Shown: positions 55,301 through 63,790, counted from the first letter of the stretch. The stretch: DNA of 64,000 nt from Pyxicephalus adspersus (GCF_032062135.1 NC_092861.1:2513748-2577747); one strand, 5' to 3'. Numbers and translations are program-made. Notes: generated by a model not told the origin, from the sequence alone.

Positions 55301-58243
55301 TACCTACATATAGAGTGCAGAAACATCAGGTGGGTGATGGCTACTTATTTTTTTAGCTTCCAACATAGCTTTGCTTCATATATAGATGAGTAAAATCTAA
55401 TTGCACAGTTCCACAGAATCCGGTACCTGTGAGGAAAAGTATAAGGTGATGCAAAGGTCCCCCCTGCATTGAGACCGGTCAATGTGCACCCACCCATTCA
55501 TCTAACTGTATACTTCATGTGTGCATTAGCTACCTTAATCTACCTGAAGATCCAGCACCCCTTGGTTTCCTGTAAATGACAGCAGTACCAATGATGGAAT
55601 CATGCAGACACTGCCAGGCTTATTCATTGACATTTTTCATTCCACAGCCCTCCATATTGGTAACCCAACTGTCTGCACCACATATTGAAAAGTAAAACCC
55701 CACAGCCAATCTGTGATAAGCCAGAGATGAGAGAGCGTTTTCTACCTTATATGATATAGAATTGTTGGCTCTCTGACAGCTCATCGCCCTATCCAGCTGA
55801 ATGTATTGACCTAGCACTGTCATAATTTCATTTAGCTATATTAAACTTGTGTTAAAAACATTCACAGCACTTACTGAACTTTTAAAAATGCTTTCTGCCC
55901 GGCTCTTATACCAAAGCTTTGATCTTCTAACCCAAAACAACTTCTTGTTTTCTTTTAATATAACATTCTTGCAATTTTAAAAGTGCAGTTCCTGTGCAAT
56001 GCATCACCAGGACCTTTTCCCCTAAACTCACAGTGGGTGAATGTTTGGTTTCCCTGAACCAACAATGCCCTGTGCTTGACCTGTAATTGGCACTATACTT
56101 TTCCTGCAGCGCTGAATGGATTTTAGTCATCTTGGTGATAAACTCTTCAGCGGCTGGCATCACTTGTGATTAGAACACCTGGAGAGCCGCAGGTAGCGAA
56201 TCACTCCTCTAAATTTAAGATGCCCTTGTGGCTGTTTTGTGACCATCACCTGGAATCCTAAAATAGACCATCACTTGACATATTGATATCAAACTGGATC
56301 ATTACCATGGGCAGCCGAGCCCGTTCTATATTGCTTCACGTTTGCTAGAGAGCAATCACAAGGATTTAATATGCTGGTGATAGGTAACAAGCTCTTATTG
56401 TTAACTCTTAAGCTCTTAAAATATTAAACTTAGCATAGAGCGATCACATTGCACATACATGTATTCTCTTTTTCCATGCTGCTGGCACCAGTGCATAGAT
56501 ATACATGCTTTGTTGTGTATATTTAATTAGACAATACATATGCATTAGAATTCTCATTAGTGAAGCCAGCAACACATTTTGCTCCAGATTAGCATAATAT
56601 AACAGATAAAGCATTGTGTGATAATTGTGAATATTATTCATTGCCCTGAAAGGAACAATCTGACAGTTGGGCATCCAATATCATCCCAGTAATAAAACCA
56701 TGTGCAAGAAAATATATATATATTTTTTTTTTGTATGTGCTAGTATGAACTTTTCTCATTTTCCTCAGGCAGGAACCATAGGCTTGTACCCTTTTGCAGT
56801 GATGCTTTACAAAATAAAAATCTGCAGTCAGTACAGGGAGGCTTCAGTGGTCATCAGATGGGTAGAGTTATTATTATTACACAGTATTTATAGAACGCCA
56901 ACATAATACGCAGCGCTGTACAAAGTCCATAGTCGAAGGGTCTCACAGTCTAATGTCCATACCGAAGTCATATGTCTAAGGCCAATTTGGGAAGCCAATT
57001 GACCTAACTGCATGTTTTTGGAATGTGGGAGGAAATCAGAGTATCCGGAGGAAACCCACAAAAACACGGGGAGAACTTGCAAACTCCATGGAGATAGTGT
57101 CCTGGTCAAGATTCCAACCTGGGACCCAGCACTACAATGGCCGGAGTGCTAACCACTGAGCCAAAGTGCTTTGTATCAGTGATCTGTGTTTCAGGCCAAG
57201 GCACTGCTAGGTCTCATTGTACTGCACCTTCCAACTTGCTGTGCTTTATAGTTTGCAAAGTGTCTGCATACATAAAATAAATTTCAAGCCGAAAACTTAA
57301 ACAGCAGATCAGAAAGAGGAGGAAGGGAAATATCTTCAGATATCGCTAAAAGACGAGCAAGTTCAAATCTTTACCTACTGTATTCAAGAGAAAAACGTTT
57401 GCCTTCAGCATATAGATTTTTTTGTTTTATTTGATGATATTATGTTGCTTTGCATGTGTTATATTACCAGTGCAGATAATTTAGGGCCAATATTTGCTTT
57501 TTTCGAAGAAGCAGCAATCCTGGAGAGTCATGGGATCGATGTACAAAGTCCAGGGGGGCATTCGAATAGTGACGACGTGGACGGCAACGATTACTCGGAA
57601 CAGGTGAGCCTCTCTGCTTTTGTACTACAAGTTTGTCCCAACCTCCTACAGACCCGTTATTTGCTCTCTGCAGGCCATATTGAGAAATGACCTTTCTTTT
57701 TAAGCTGTGCTCACATTTACTCAAGATTCCAAGAATATTGTAAAACATTAAATGTGTCCGTTGATAATACATGGGTAAATCTGGCCTTATTTTTAAATAA
57801 ATCTCAGACATTTATCATGTTAGGGAATAAAATGGATGAAGTCATTTCTAAGTGTGAACCCATTTACATTCCACATGAATCAGAAGAGTAATCTCAACAT
57901 TATCAATCAGTAGGGTTATCTCAGCATTACCACATTGCATCATTTAGGTAAAGATGATTTAGCTATCATGACCGTCAGTTATTTAAGGTGAATGGTGAGT
58001 TAAACTTGGAAGGGGTGGTGCAGGTAGTCTGTATCTAGCAGGTAGTCTTGTATGTATGTGCAAGTAATTAACTAGCTTCTCTCTTGTTTCATTCTACATA
58101 CTTAGGATGACAGCACCAGTCACAGTGACCACCAAGACCCCATCTCCCTAGCTGTCGAAATGGCTGCCGTCAACCACACCATCCTGGCGCTGGCCCGGCA
58201 GGGGGCTGGAGAGATCAAGACAGAGGCTCTGGACGATGACTGA
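33870..58243 (+). CDS. HMBOX1: HMBOX1, spliced coding sequence (eight coding exons seen, 5' end not found)
   Basis: Joining 33870-34343, 42837-42922, 43975-44085, 48596-48749, 53136-53218, 54969-55064, 57509-57603 and 58106-58243 gives one continuous frame of 407 codons plus stop from ATG 33883. All introns are GT-AG and every split codon restores the residue expected for HMBOX1. Domains on the 407-residue numbering: HNF1-type N-terminal segment about 5-50; Ser/Thr-rich linker about 60-130; acidic patch about 140-152; POU-specific-like helical domain about 150-218; long atypical homeodomain about 254-331 with WFANRR at 316-321; acidic C-terminus ending DDD. Known for the family: a nuclear protein that binds double-stranded telomeric TTAGGG repeats, associates with telomerase and acts as a transcription factor. 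Human HMBOX1 starts about a dozen residues further upstream. Here the frame is open to the acceptor at 33869, so a small upstream coding exon probably exists, but I could not find it. The Met at 33883 has A at -3 and could serve as an internal start. Confidence 0.96.
34389..34664 (-). mobile_element. V-SINE, 46 bp downstream of an HMBOX1 splice donor
   Basis: TTATTATTACACATTAGGTA tail, GCTTTGTACAAAGTCCATAG, V-domain GGATTGTGGGAGGAAACCCA and ACACGGGGAGTACCCGCAGA, truncated head CCACTGAGCTACCGAGCTGC. Confidence 0.85.
34862..34960 (-). repeat. L2-like LINE tail with ATT/AAT microsatellite
   Basis: TTATTATTATTATTAATAAT, then AATAAACAGGTTTTATTTAA and ATGCAGTGCTGTACATTAAA. Confidence 0.75.
36245..36310. 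mobile_element. Dispersed repeat segment shared with 53905-53975
   Basis: CAGGCCGGTCATTATTCAGA and CTTCCTGCAATAATCCCTCC match CAGGCCAGTCATTATTGCAG and CTTCTGCAATAATCCCTC at the left edge of the 24-bp minisatellite. Confidence 0.7.
36650..36880. mobile_element. hAT-type repeat remnants
   Basis: GGGTTGGCAAAGTTTTTATC and GGGGCCACAATAAGTTTTAA at the left, AGCCGTAGTTTGCCCATGCA at the right. These are the ends of the hAT MITE family whose intact copy is at 50735-51076. Confidence 0.55.
36926..37260 (+). mobile_element. Dispersed repeat of the 15040/46455 family
   Basis: TTTAAAGTGGAACTGTAGTC, a poly(A) run, CACACTTACCTTTAATCCCG, ATTGGGTCCCGCATCATCCC, then CTTCTTC-rich sequence and GGATGCGTGACGTAGGTATC. 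The 46455-46860 copy has matching landmarks (GGATGCATGACGTAGGTGAC). Confidence 0.6.
37655..38048. mobile_element. MITE with about 30-bp terminal inverted repeats, CpG-rich interior
   Basis: Left end GTAAAGCGTACACACTTCCA then ATAATTATCG; right end CGATAATTATTGGAAGTATG then TACCTAGTCTA. The interior is rich in CGATCGT-type words. No transposase. Confidence 0.85.
40180..40302 (+). mobile_element. 166-bp CAGTG-family element, shortened
   Basis: CTGAAATTCTTTTAGGATGG, GTGGTTACTGAAAAGTGCCG, GGGCCGGGGAGAACACTG; internal deletions. Confidence 0.75.
41573..42143 (+). pseudogene. LINE (CR1/L2/Rex-like) ORF2 C-terminus and 3' UTR
   Basis: Broken frames give EETYRGDMITLYKYINGPY and then KFKLRIRKGFFTVRSVKMWN with RLPQEVVSANTIDCYKKKLD and DDF-stop at 41887. 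This is the conserved C-terminal region after the RT domain in CR1/L2/Rex-type elements (RG-D/M-I..YK and RLP-EVV blocks). The 3' UTR ends with GTTGAACTTGATGGACTTAT and TTTTTTCAACCTAA. It is a different LINE from the one with the GCGCTATATAA tail. Confidence 0.88.
42837..42922 (+). CDS. HMBOX1: HMBOX1 coding exon (residues 154-183)
   Basis: An 86-bp exon between acceptor TTGCAG (ends 42836) and donor GTGAGT (42923). It encodes RDSSVIKEEIKAFLANRRIS then QAVVAQVT, the first helices of the POU-specific-like domain. The final G completes Gly183 with the next exon. VIKEE is a textbook sumoylation-type motif (hydrophobic-K-x-E); whether it is used is inference. Confidence 0.96.
43358..43563 (-). 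mobile_element. V-SINE with internal deletion
   Basis: Tail TATTACACAGCGCTGTACAA and AGTCCATAGTCATGTGACTA, head GATTCAAACCTGGGACCCAG, CTAACCACTGAGCCACCATG. The V-domain is missing. Confidence 0.85.
43975..44085 (+). CDS. HMBOX1: HMBOX1 coding exon (residues 183-220)
   Basis: A 111-bp exon with acceptor GTCTTGCAG ending 43974 and donor GTAAAG at 44086. It encodes GISQSRISHWLLQQGSDLSE then QKKRAFYRWYQLEKTSP, the DNA-recognition half of the POU-specific-like domain, shared in outline with HNF1 proteins. Ser218 stands where mammals have Asn (KTNPG). Confidence 0.96.
44374..45136 (+). pseudogene. L2-like LINE 3' half (ORF2 C-terminus, 3' UTR, tail)
   Basis: Frame-broken coding remnant with CTTATCTCTCCTGTGGACTA (ISR/LDYCN block), CATTGGCTTCCATTTCACCT (LHWLPFHL block), CTCCAATGACCTACTAATGA (SNDLLM block) and GACTTTTCTAGAGCTGCCCC (DFSRAAP block). 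The 3' UTR and tail CAGCGCTGCATAATATGTTG then GGCGCTATATAAATCCTG follow. A short internal duplication lies near 44490-44540. Confidence 0.9.
46455..46860 (+). mobile_element. Dispersed repeat of the 15040/36926 family
   Basis: TAAAGCGTAACTAAACTCA, CACACTTACCTTTAAACCTG, GTTTGGGTCCCGCGTCGCTC, TCTTCTTCCGGGTTCTTCTT, ATGCATGACGTAGGTGACAT. Immediately followed by the CAGTG-family copy at 46866. Confidence 0.6.
46866..47032 (-). mobile_element. 166-bp CAGTG-family element, full length with 5-bp target duplication
   Basis: CAGGGGTCTCCCCAGGCCCT at the left and ATGGGTTGAGCACTG at the right. Flanked by CATGG at 46861-46865 and CATGG at 47033-47037. Confidence 0.87.
47552..47610 (+). repeat. L2-like LINE tail, short
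   Basis: ATGTACAGCGCTGCATATTA, then TGTTGGTGCTATATAAATCC and TAATAATAATA. Confidence 0.85.
48596..48749 (+). CDS. HMBOX1: HMBOX1 coding exon (linker and homeodomain N-terminal arm/helix 1, residues 220-271)
   Basis: A 154-bp exon. The acceptor is a T-rich tract ending TTTTTCAG at 48595 and the donor is GTATGT at 48750. It encodes GATLSMRPAPIPIDDTEWRQ, a proline-rich linker, then the basic arm and first helix of the homeodomain (FRLRRGSRFTWRKECLAVME). Codon AG|C (Ser271) is split. Confidence 0.96.
49953..50695 (-). pseudogene. L2-like LINE 3' half, longest coding remnant in the window
   Basis: Read on the minus strand, an almost uninterrupted ORF2 C-terminus runs from about 50680 to a stop at 50156. 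It includes ETTKLLVHALISRLDYCNLL, LHWLPFHLQFKLLCFAFKSL, RSSNDLLMTSSLITSSHARI, QDFSRAAPTLWNGLPRPIRL and KRALKTHFFKLAYPSSS. This matches the conserved block downstream of the RT domain of L2-clade LINEs. One frame change separates the first motif from the rest. The 3' UTR (GTGATACAGGAGGAGAGGAC on the + strand) and the tail AACAGGATTTATATAGCGCA end the element. The N-terminal part of ORF2 is absent. Confidence 0.92.
50735..51076. mobile_element. hAT MITE with 8-bp target-site duplication
   Basis: Ends GAGGAGTGGGCAAACTTTTC and GTAGTTTGCCCATGCCTG form a short inverted repeat. The flanks GATTATGG (50727-50734) and GATTATGG (51077-51084) are an 8-bp duplication, as expected for hAT. The GC-rich interior contains repeated 'GAGAGTGGGYGGGTT' / 'CCCGCCCACTCTCC' words. 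No transposase. Confidence 0.9.
51090..52059. mobile_element. 970-bp fold-back insertion flanked by a 14-bp direct repeat
   Basis: Arms 51096-51444 and 51630-51985 are inverted copies of about 350 bp around a 185-bp spacer. GGCGATTAAAGCCAGGGTAT pairs with ATTCTCTGGCTTTAATCGTC, and GACGCGTTTCGC with GTGAAACGCGTC. GGATTATGGGCTGA occurs exactly at 51076-51089 and 52060-52073. About 74 bp of extra sequence follows the right arm inside the insertion. No ORF with a known domain. Confidence 0.88.
52445..52748. mobile_element. MITE with terminal inverted repeats, GC-rich interior
   Basis: Left TAAAGCTGCATACACACGTG, right GACGTGTGTACGTAGCTTA; a TA flank would fit a Tc1/mariner-type insertion. Open frames on both strands here come from the CpG-rich interior and carry no domain. 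Part of the interior also occurs near 850-1000. Confidence 0.82.
53136..53218 (+). CDS. HMBOX1: HMBOX1 coding exon (homeodomain helix 1-2 region, residues 271-299)
   Basis: An 83-bp exon with acceptor AATTTTCCAG (ends 53135) and donor GTGAGT at 53219. It encodes SYFNENQYPDEAKREEIANA then CNAVIQKPG. This is the part where the HMBOX1/HNF1 type is longer than a standard 60-residue homeodomain. Confidence 0.96.
53983..54269. repeat. 24-bp GC-rich minisatellite, 12 units
   Basis: Unit AGCGGAGAGCCCTGGCGCCT + GTGC. Units 1-4 and 6-8 are identical, unit 5 (54079-54101) lacks one base (23 bp), and units 9-12 carry ACCGG in place of AGCGG. Total 287 bp. Because 24 is a multiple of three and the unit lacks stops, several frames on both strands stay open (for example the octapeptide SGEPWRLC). 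These are not genes. It lies in the HMBOX1 intron before the recognition-helix exon, at the edge of a dispersed repeat also seen at 36245. Confidence 0.97.
54969..55064 (+). CDS. HMBOX1: HMBOX1 coding exon (homeodomain recognition helix, residues 299-331)
   Basis: A 96-bp exon with acceptor CTTTTTGCAG (ends 54968) and donor GTAATG at 55065. It encodes GKKLSDLERVTSLKVYNWFA then NRRKEIKRRANI. WFANRR (316-321) is the recognition-helix signature and KRRAN the basic C-terminal end of the homeodomain. The last G begins codon 331, which is completed in the next exon. Confidence 0.97.
56869..57170 (-). mobile_element. V-SINE, nearly full length
   Basis: Tail TTATTATTATTACACAGTAT, ACGCAGCGCTGTACAAAGTC; V-domain CATGTTTTTGGAATGTGGGA and ACACGGGGAGAACTTGCAAA; head TCCTGGTCAAGATTCCAACC and GCTAACCACTGAGCC. 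Confidence 0.9.
57509..57603 (+). CDS. HMBOX1: HMBOX1 coding exon (residues 331-362)
   Basis: A 95-bp exon encoding EAAILESHGIDVQSPGGHSN then SDDVDGNDYSEQ, ending before GTGAGC at 57604. The acceptor lies in TTTTTTCGAAGAAGCAG. Three AG dinucleotides sit three bases apart, ending at 57508, 57511 and 57514. The first gives the residues expected from the human protein (NI-E-A-A-I). The others would drop one or two residues in frame. Confidence 0.94.
58106..58243 (+). CDS. HMBOX1: HMBOX1 terminal coding exon (residues 363-407 and stop)
   Basis: Follows acceptor ACATACTTAG at 58105. It encodes DDSTSHSDHQDPISLAVEMA then AVNHTILALARQGAGEIKTE then ALDDD, and stops with TGA at 58241-58243. IKTE is a second sumoylation-type motif (function inferred). 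The C-terminal DDD matches the family end. The 3' UTR begins at 58244. Confidence 0.96.
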   Translation, partial: DDSTSHSDHQDPISLAVEMAAVNHTILALARQGAGEIKTEALDDD

Positions 58244-60030
58244 GACCTGACTGCAGCGGGAAGGGTCAAAACTTGAGGGTTTCTTAGATTTTAGACGTAG
58301 CACCTTAGCAATCTTTTTCCTCGGTCCTTAATGTGTGTTTCCTATATCAGTATAACTGCAGTCTCTTGTCCGTAAAAAGTTAGCTGGTAGGGTCTCGTCC
58401 TGTGAAGATGGCATAGTTGCCCATATTCACGTCTGCTATTTCTCAGTATTAATTCTAGCCATATTCCTTCCCTGGGTCTAAAACATTTTGACTCCATTCA
58501 GGCATTCCAATTTTACAAGTGCTTCCAGCCCCCGCCCCCATGCTTTTCCTTCCTTAAGCACCTTTTATGTTGTTTTTTTCTCATGCGTGTAGGGAGTGTT
58601 GAAGCAATGTGTGACTGTACGTGAAATATGGGGTAAGATGCCTCAATTGGCAAACAGCCTTAGCCCAAGGGTTCAAATCTTAATCAATCATTTGCCAGTT
58701 CCTCCCAGCGTCCATTGCATTTGCAAAGAATGTCATGTGCAAACTTATTGACTAGGTCAGCCTTTCTCAACCTTTTACTCCAGAGGAGCCCTTATGGCAT
58801 TGGTGGGGAAAAATCAGTGAGAAGAATACCCCTCTCCCCATTACACTTTTGCAGAATGCCACCGGCTCTGCAAAATGGCTTTGGCCCTGAAACTAAACTG
58901 GTTCACATTTTTGGAAGTCCTAGCAATCTCTGGAAGAACCCGTATTGAGAATGTTTGATCTAAGCAAGTTCGCAGTGGAAATCTGCCATTTGTCAAAGGA
59001 AGAAAAAGTCCCAAGAACCCTGCCACATATTGGAACTTATAAGACTTTGACAAATGGGAGACGGCAATTGAATACAGAAGAAGCCCTGGTTTTTAAATGG
59101 ACACTTGTGTTCCATATACTTGTACAAACACTAAGATAAGCACTTACATTGCTCTGTTACAGATTCTCATTGGTTGCAATGGTTGTTTGCGTGTTTAAGT
59201 CATCAGCCACACTTGAGCAATATCTAACAGACTTTGATGGAGGTCTGACTAGCAAGGCAGTACTTTCTATCCAAAAAAAAAAAAATTAAACTTCCCTGAA
59301 CTACCGTAATAATTTTGGAAAATCTGGTGCCCCAATGTACTTTTGGAGGTTGGCCGTTGCCTAAAAAGCACTTTTTATTTGTTCTCGTTTCTACTGCAAT
59401 AGATTTTCTGTTTGTTTTACATGAATCTGTCTGTCTTTAAAATATAAAGAATTGGTTTTGTGTCAGTTTGTAATGAGGCGTTGCTGGGGGTTATCAAACG
59501 CCTACCTTGGATACTTTTTAACTTGACCTAAACAAACCTGCAGTACATTCCTGCCTATGAGCTTCCCTATTTGTGCCCGGTAATATCTGGGGTTAGCAGC
59601 TAAATTTATATATATATAGAACATGAGTGGGCAAAATTGCACAGACTTGTTTATTAAAAGGGAATTCATGCATAGACCACCTTGTTTTCAAACAATACAA
59701 AAGTGCCAAAACTATCACTTTGTATTATATTTGATGATCATGAAATGAAGCTAGAATGAGGTGTAAGGCGAATTGCACATTATCTACATTTTTGATTTGT
59801 ATTTTCATCTACAGTCTTGTGTTCACCCCTGGCAGCTATCCTCCAGACCTTCACCCATGCCATCTTTTCTGTAGGGCAAGCTAAAAAAATCACTGCCGTT
59901 GGCATATTACTAGACTGTGAATGCTCACAGACCGAAACCTGCAGATTTAGGGCTACTGTCATCTCTTAAAGTGACTCTATCACTACCTGTACCTGTACAG
60001 GACCTACCTTTAATAAAGAGATTGTATACC
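58244..60030 (+). other. HMBOX1: Probable HMBOX1 3' UTR; candidate poly(A) signal AATAAA at 60012-60017
   Basis: Non-coding sequence follows the stop codon directly. The first exact AATAAA I see downstream is at 60012; weaker ATTAAA occurrences lie near 59284 and 59650. A hAT-type MITE sits at 58758-58957. The true cleavage site cannot be fixed from sequence alone. Confidence 0.35.
58758..58957 (+). mobile_element. hAT-type MITE in the HMBOX1 3' UTR region
   Basis: Starts CAGCCTTTCTCAACCTTTTA, ends AACCCGTATTGAGAATGTTT, imperfect inverted ends typical of hAT MITEs. It begins 515 bp after the HMBOX1 stop codon. Confidence 0.7.
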
Positions 60031-62750
60031 TTTCCCATTGGCTGAAGTGTTCAGATACCTCTGCTCTGCAGGTATTTCACACTTCAAAGTTGGAGGGAGG
60101 GACTATTGCGTTCAAAGGTGTTGCAGGTGAAGGAATGAATACCTGTGGTGGCTGAGAGGAACGTCACAGCAATATTTGAACACAAGCGCCAGTGGAAAGG
60201 TAAGGTAGCCATCTCTATGCTGTGGTGATTAGGTCACTTTAAGGGGCATAGCAGGTATTCCCAAAAAATCCAATTTTACCATAGCCTGCCCACATCATGT
60301 GTCAAGAGCCTTAAAATTCAAGTGATTTGCATTGTTCGGGAAAGTTTATAACCCTTAGGCTAAGTGCACTTTTATTAAACATTTCCTAGTATATCAGGAC
60401 CAGGATAACATTTTAATGATTCCTTACATAGCACTTACCTAAATCCACAGCTGCGACCTTGCCTACCATGCACAAAGCTGCCTGCTTCTCAAAGCAGAAG
60501 ACTTTTTATTTGCTTTAGCAACAAGTTTAGGGAAACACTAAATTTTATTCTTTTAAAAGTTAAACTTTTTAAAGTAAACAATCTGCAAGGATTACTTATT
60601 ATTTGAATAAGCTTGCACCCTAATACACTATTATGCATGTATCTTATTCTCCATTGGAGTCCTTTAATATTGAGCATACCCAACGTTGGTTCCTCTTTAA
60701 AACCTTAATCGTTAGGGGGGAGAATTTCAAATAACTTGCAGCTTTTATTTATATGAATCCTAATGACATGCTTGTTACATTGAAGATTCATTGTTGAGAA
60801 TTGTATTTCTTAAACATTCCAGAACGTCCATTTTGATCTTCAAGCTATAACAAATCAAATCTTTTCATAATATTTCTCAATGACTCTTGTATAGTGGTTC
60901 TCTACGTTGCCGCCAAAATGTATTATTTGGTTGACCTGCTTGCAGAAGTAGAAACTTTCTGACCAGTGTTCACTTCAATACGCTACCTATAGAGTTGCCA
61001 GCCTCCAAGTTATACCGACACATAACAGACTGTGCAGATGCTCTGGGGCCCAGTAGAACTTGAGTTGGATTGTTATTTGCCTAGAAAGCAGAGAATACAA
61101 TACCCCACTCACTTATGTTACAAAGGATTAGGATGAGATGATTAAAACTCTATTGAACGCTAATGAAAAATGATTGAATACATAGCAGTTGCAGCAAAAC
61201 AATGCTCATGGTCTTTAGCTTGGTATATCGGCCCCAACCATAGATAAATCGCCTTCAGGGAAGAATGGCTGCCCTTGTTGTAGAAGGAGCGACCCTTCCA
61301 AAGTGTTTGATCATACTCCTTTTGGCTATGGGCATCCAGATGGTAAAGATCACACTCCCTGCTGATTGAAGAACTTTAAACCTGGCTCACGTTGATTCTA
61401 CACACACATTTAAATATGGCTGTGGTTGCATTACAAGCTAAATGAGTGGAAATGGAATAAGTACTCATTTTACTACACTTAACTTTAAACTTTTTCAAAT
61501 CATTAGGTTTAAACAGCAAAGGCTGTGGACCTTCTAGGATATGTGTATTCATTTTCCACTTACCCGTTGTGTCATCTGGTTAGGTATGCCAGTGGCATGC
61601 CATATGGCAAGGCACCGGGTCGTCTTCTGGCTCCAGGTCTCATTTAGAACAATAGAAACTAACCTGAGTGAACCTGCTTGACTGTTACATAGGAAGACGA
61701 GCCAGAGGCGCTGCGGTTATATATATCTAATGGAACAAACCAGATAAGGAGAATCATTTACAATACGATGCCTAACTACAGGTGAGGACAGTGAACTTTA
61801 CAGTAAAGAACAGTTATTATATTTAATGAAAAGCCATAGTAACTTTTAAGTGGAATTGTAGTAAAAACTTTTCATTTGTCTAATGCATAGAAGTGTTACA
61901 GCGTCAGGAAAGTCTCCCAGTTGCAATACAAAAAAATTACAACTTTTGTTTTTACTTTAATAATTGGGTGCAGTTTGCTCCTAATTCTCCACATAAAAGC
62001 TATTGCTTGGGTAGGCAACATGCACATCGCCTTTGCCCTTTTTATTTTTTTTTCTTCAAATATCTGGTAAATCTCTCTTCCATGCTGCAAAAGATCAAAT
62101 AACGTCACACACCTCAAGTCCCCAAAGAAACAATCAGACAATATTCAGCAGTTTAAACAATTGCCCATAAACCCCATTTATTAGATCTGATTCTAACATC
62201 AAAACAATTAGATATAACTGCAAGGAGTTTTCATGTTTTCTGTTTTTGTGTAGAGTTCCTCAGGGTTACTCCATACTTCTAAAACACCTAAAGGTAACTG
62301 GCTCCCCTGGAAATGTGTGTGGGGAAAAACAGCAGCATGGTTGCACTTTACTGGATAGTGGCAAAATTAATAAAGACGATTAAATATATTTCATCACTTA
62401 AACACATTGACCGTACTATACCGTAGACTATACTAGACCGTACAAACTTTCACCAATAATTTGGTGGCTGGCGTGCCCAATATAATACATTGAATGTAGG
62501 CTGTTGATAAAACTCTGCATATATGAAAGCCAAAGTCCTCTGACAATTTACAAACACATATGAGGTGTCAATTACTTTAGCTTCTCTAGAGTGCTGTACA
62601 TTTAGCTAATGAGATCCGCAAAAGACTTTGTCAACAGGGATTATACCAGAAACCCCACCTAATCTGCATCAAGACGAGACATCATTCAAAGACTTGCTAC
62701 CATTTCTGAAAGGTTATACAGGAGCATATCTAGCACCTGTATTAATTAAT
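60030..62750. other. Downstream flank, no recognised gene
   Basis: AT-rich non-coding sequence. I see no exon or nameable repeat apart from a 'TTTTAAGTGGAATTGTAGTA' fragment at 61845 that resembles the start of the 36926 repeat. Confidence 0.4.
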
Positions 62751-62779
62751 TACTTGGTAGTATCAGCCCGGAAAGTGTA

Positions 62780-63285
62780 AAATAGACTTCTAAAACCTCT
62801 GGACGTGTCTGATGCCATTTGGCACCATGCTGCCTTTGACCTGCATTCTTCCCGTAGTACAGCCAGGTTCTTTCTCTATCCCAGGTGAATGTTGCACTCA
62901 TGATGGATGTGATACTAAAGTGTACCTTCTTCCATTGCTCTATGGTCTAGTTCTGATGCTTATGTGCCCCTTGTAGGCTTCTTTAGTCAGCATTGGCACC
63001 CTGAAGGGTCTATGTGTGTTCTAACACCTTTCTCTTATGACCACCATGAAGTACTTATACAATCACTTTGAGCTACAGGAACAGACTGGTTAGCACTGAG
63101 CATTTGGTGCCATGGCTCACCAGTTTTACTTTCCTTGGACCACGCTTGAAACGCCCTAACCATTGCATAGCTGAAAACACCACACAAGACCTGCGATGCT
63201 CCGACCCAGTTGTCTAGCAATCATATTTGCCTCATGTCAAATGTTTAGATGCTTACACTTACCAGTTTTCCTGCTTCCAACGCAT
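62780..63285 (-). pseudogene. Tc1/mariner-like transposase remnant
   Basis: On the minus strand the sequence reads, from about 63280, GTTGGAAGCAGGAAAACTGG, then ATGATTGCTAGACAACTGGG, GCAGGTCTTGTGTGGTGTTT, GGGTGCCAATGCTGACTAAA, GAGCAATGGAAGAAGGTACA and AAGGCAGCATGGTGCC. The order and wording follow the Tc1-type transposase found in many fish and frogs (helix-turn-helix region, then the region around the first catalytic Asp). Frameshifts, stops and missing segments make it non-functional, and the C-terminal half is absent. Confidence 0.8.
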
Positions 63286-63499
63286 AACCTTTTTTATTGG
63301 GGTGTGATGGTTGTATGTGAGACCTCCGGTAGTAAAGCTGTCCTCCTTGTCAAAAAGTCTCTAGGTCCCACAAATTATTGGTTTGTTATCCATTTACTAC
63401 ACATTAGAGATCTTCCTAAGGTGATATCGAGGTTAGGAGACTCTGATGGTCACTGAAGGGTTGACTTGGCCTTGAATTTTAGATCATCACTTTGAAATT

Positions 63500-63790
63500 C
63501 CAAGTTCGTCCCATGTGCAGCTTTCACACTGATGAACACAAGTTGTTCTTTTCCTCATATTTTCCAATGCTGCATTCATTCAGCCATCAATTTTAACCAA
63601 GATTTCTGTGCCACTGTAACTCATACAACTCCACGTATCCAAAATCCACCTCCATGGTTCACGGTAGGGATGGTGTCACCGACCTTGTTGCATTCTTCTC
63701 AAAGCAAAGTCCAGTTTTGGTCTCATCACTCCAAAGTGGCTCGGTAATTCTTTGTTTATTTGTCTCTGCATGCCAGTTTGCAAAAATGTT
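63500..63790 (-). pseudogene. Second Tc1-like transposase fragment
   Basis: The minus strand contains TTTGGAGTGATGAGACCAAA (region of the catalytic Asp, W-S-D-E-T-K type) and a frame reading TIPTVNHGGGFWIRGVV, the Tc1 'PTVKHGGGSIMLWG' block. It then decays with several stops. The wording differs from the copy at 62780-63285, so it belongs to another Tc1 lineage. Confidence 0.82.

Noticed and set aside
62638..63285. Functional transposase gene
   Set aside because: Frameshifts and stops interrupt the Tc1-like match and the C-terminal catalytic region is missing.
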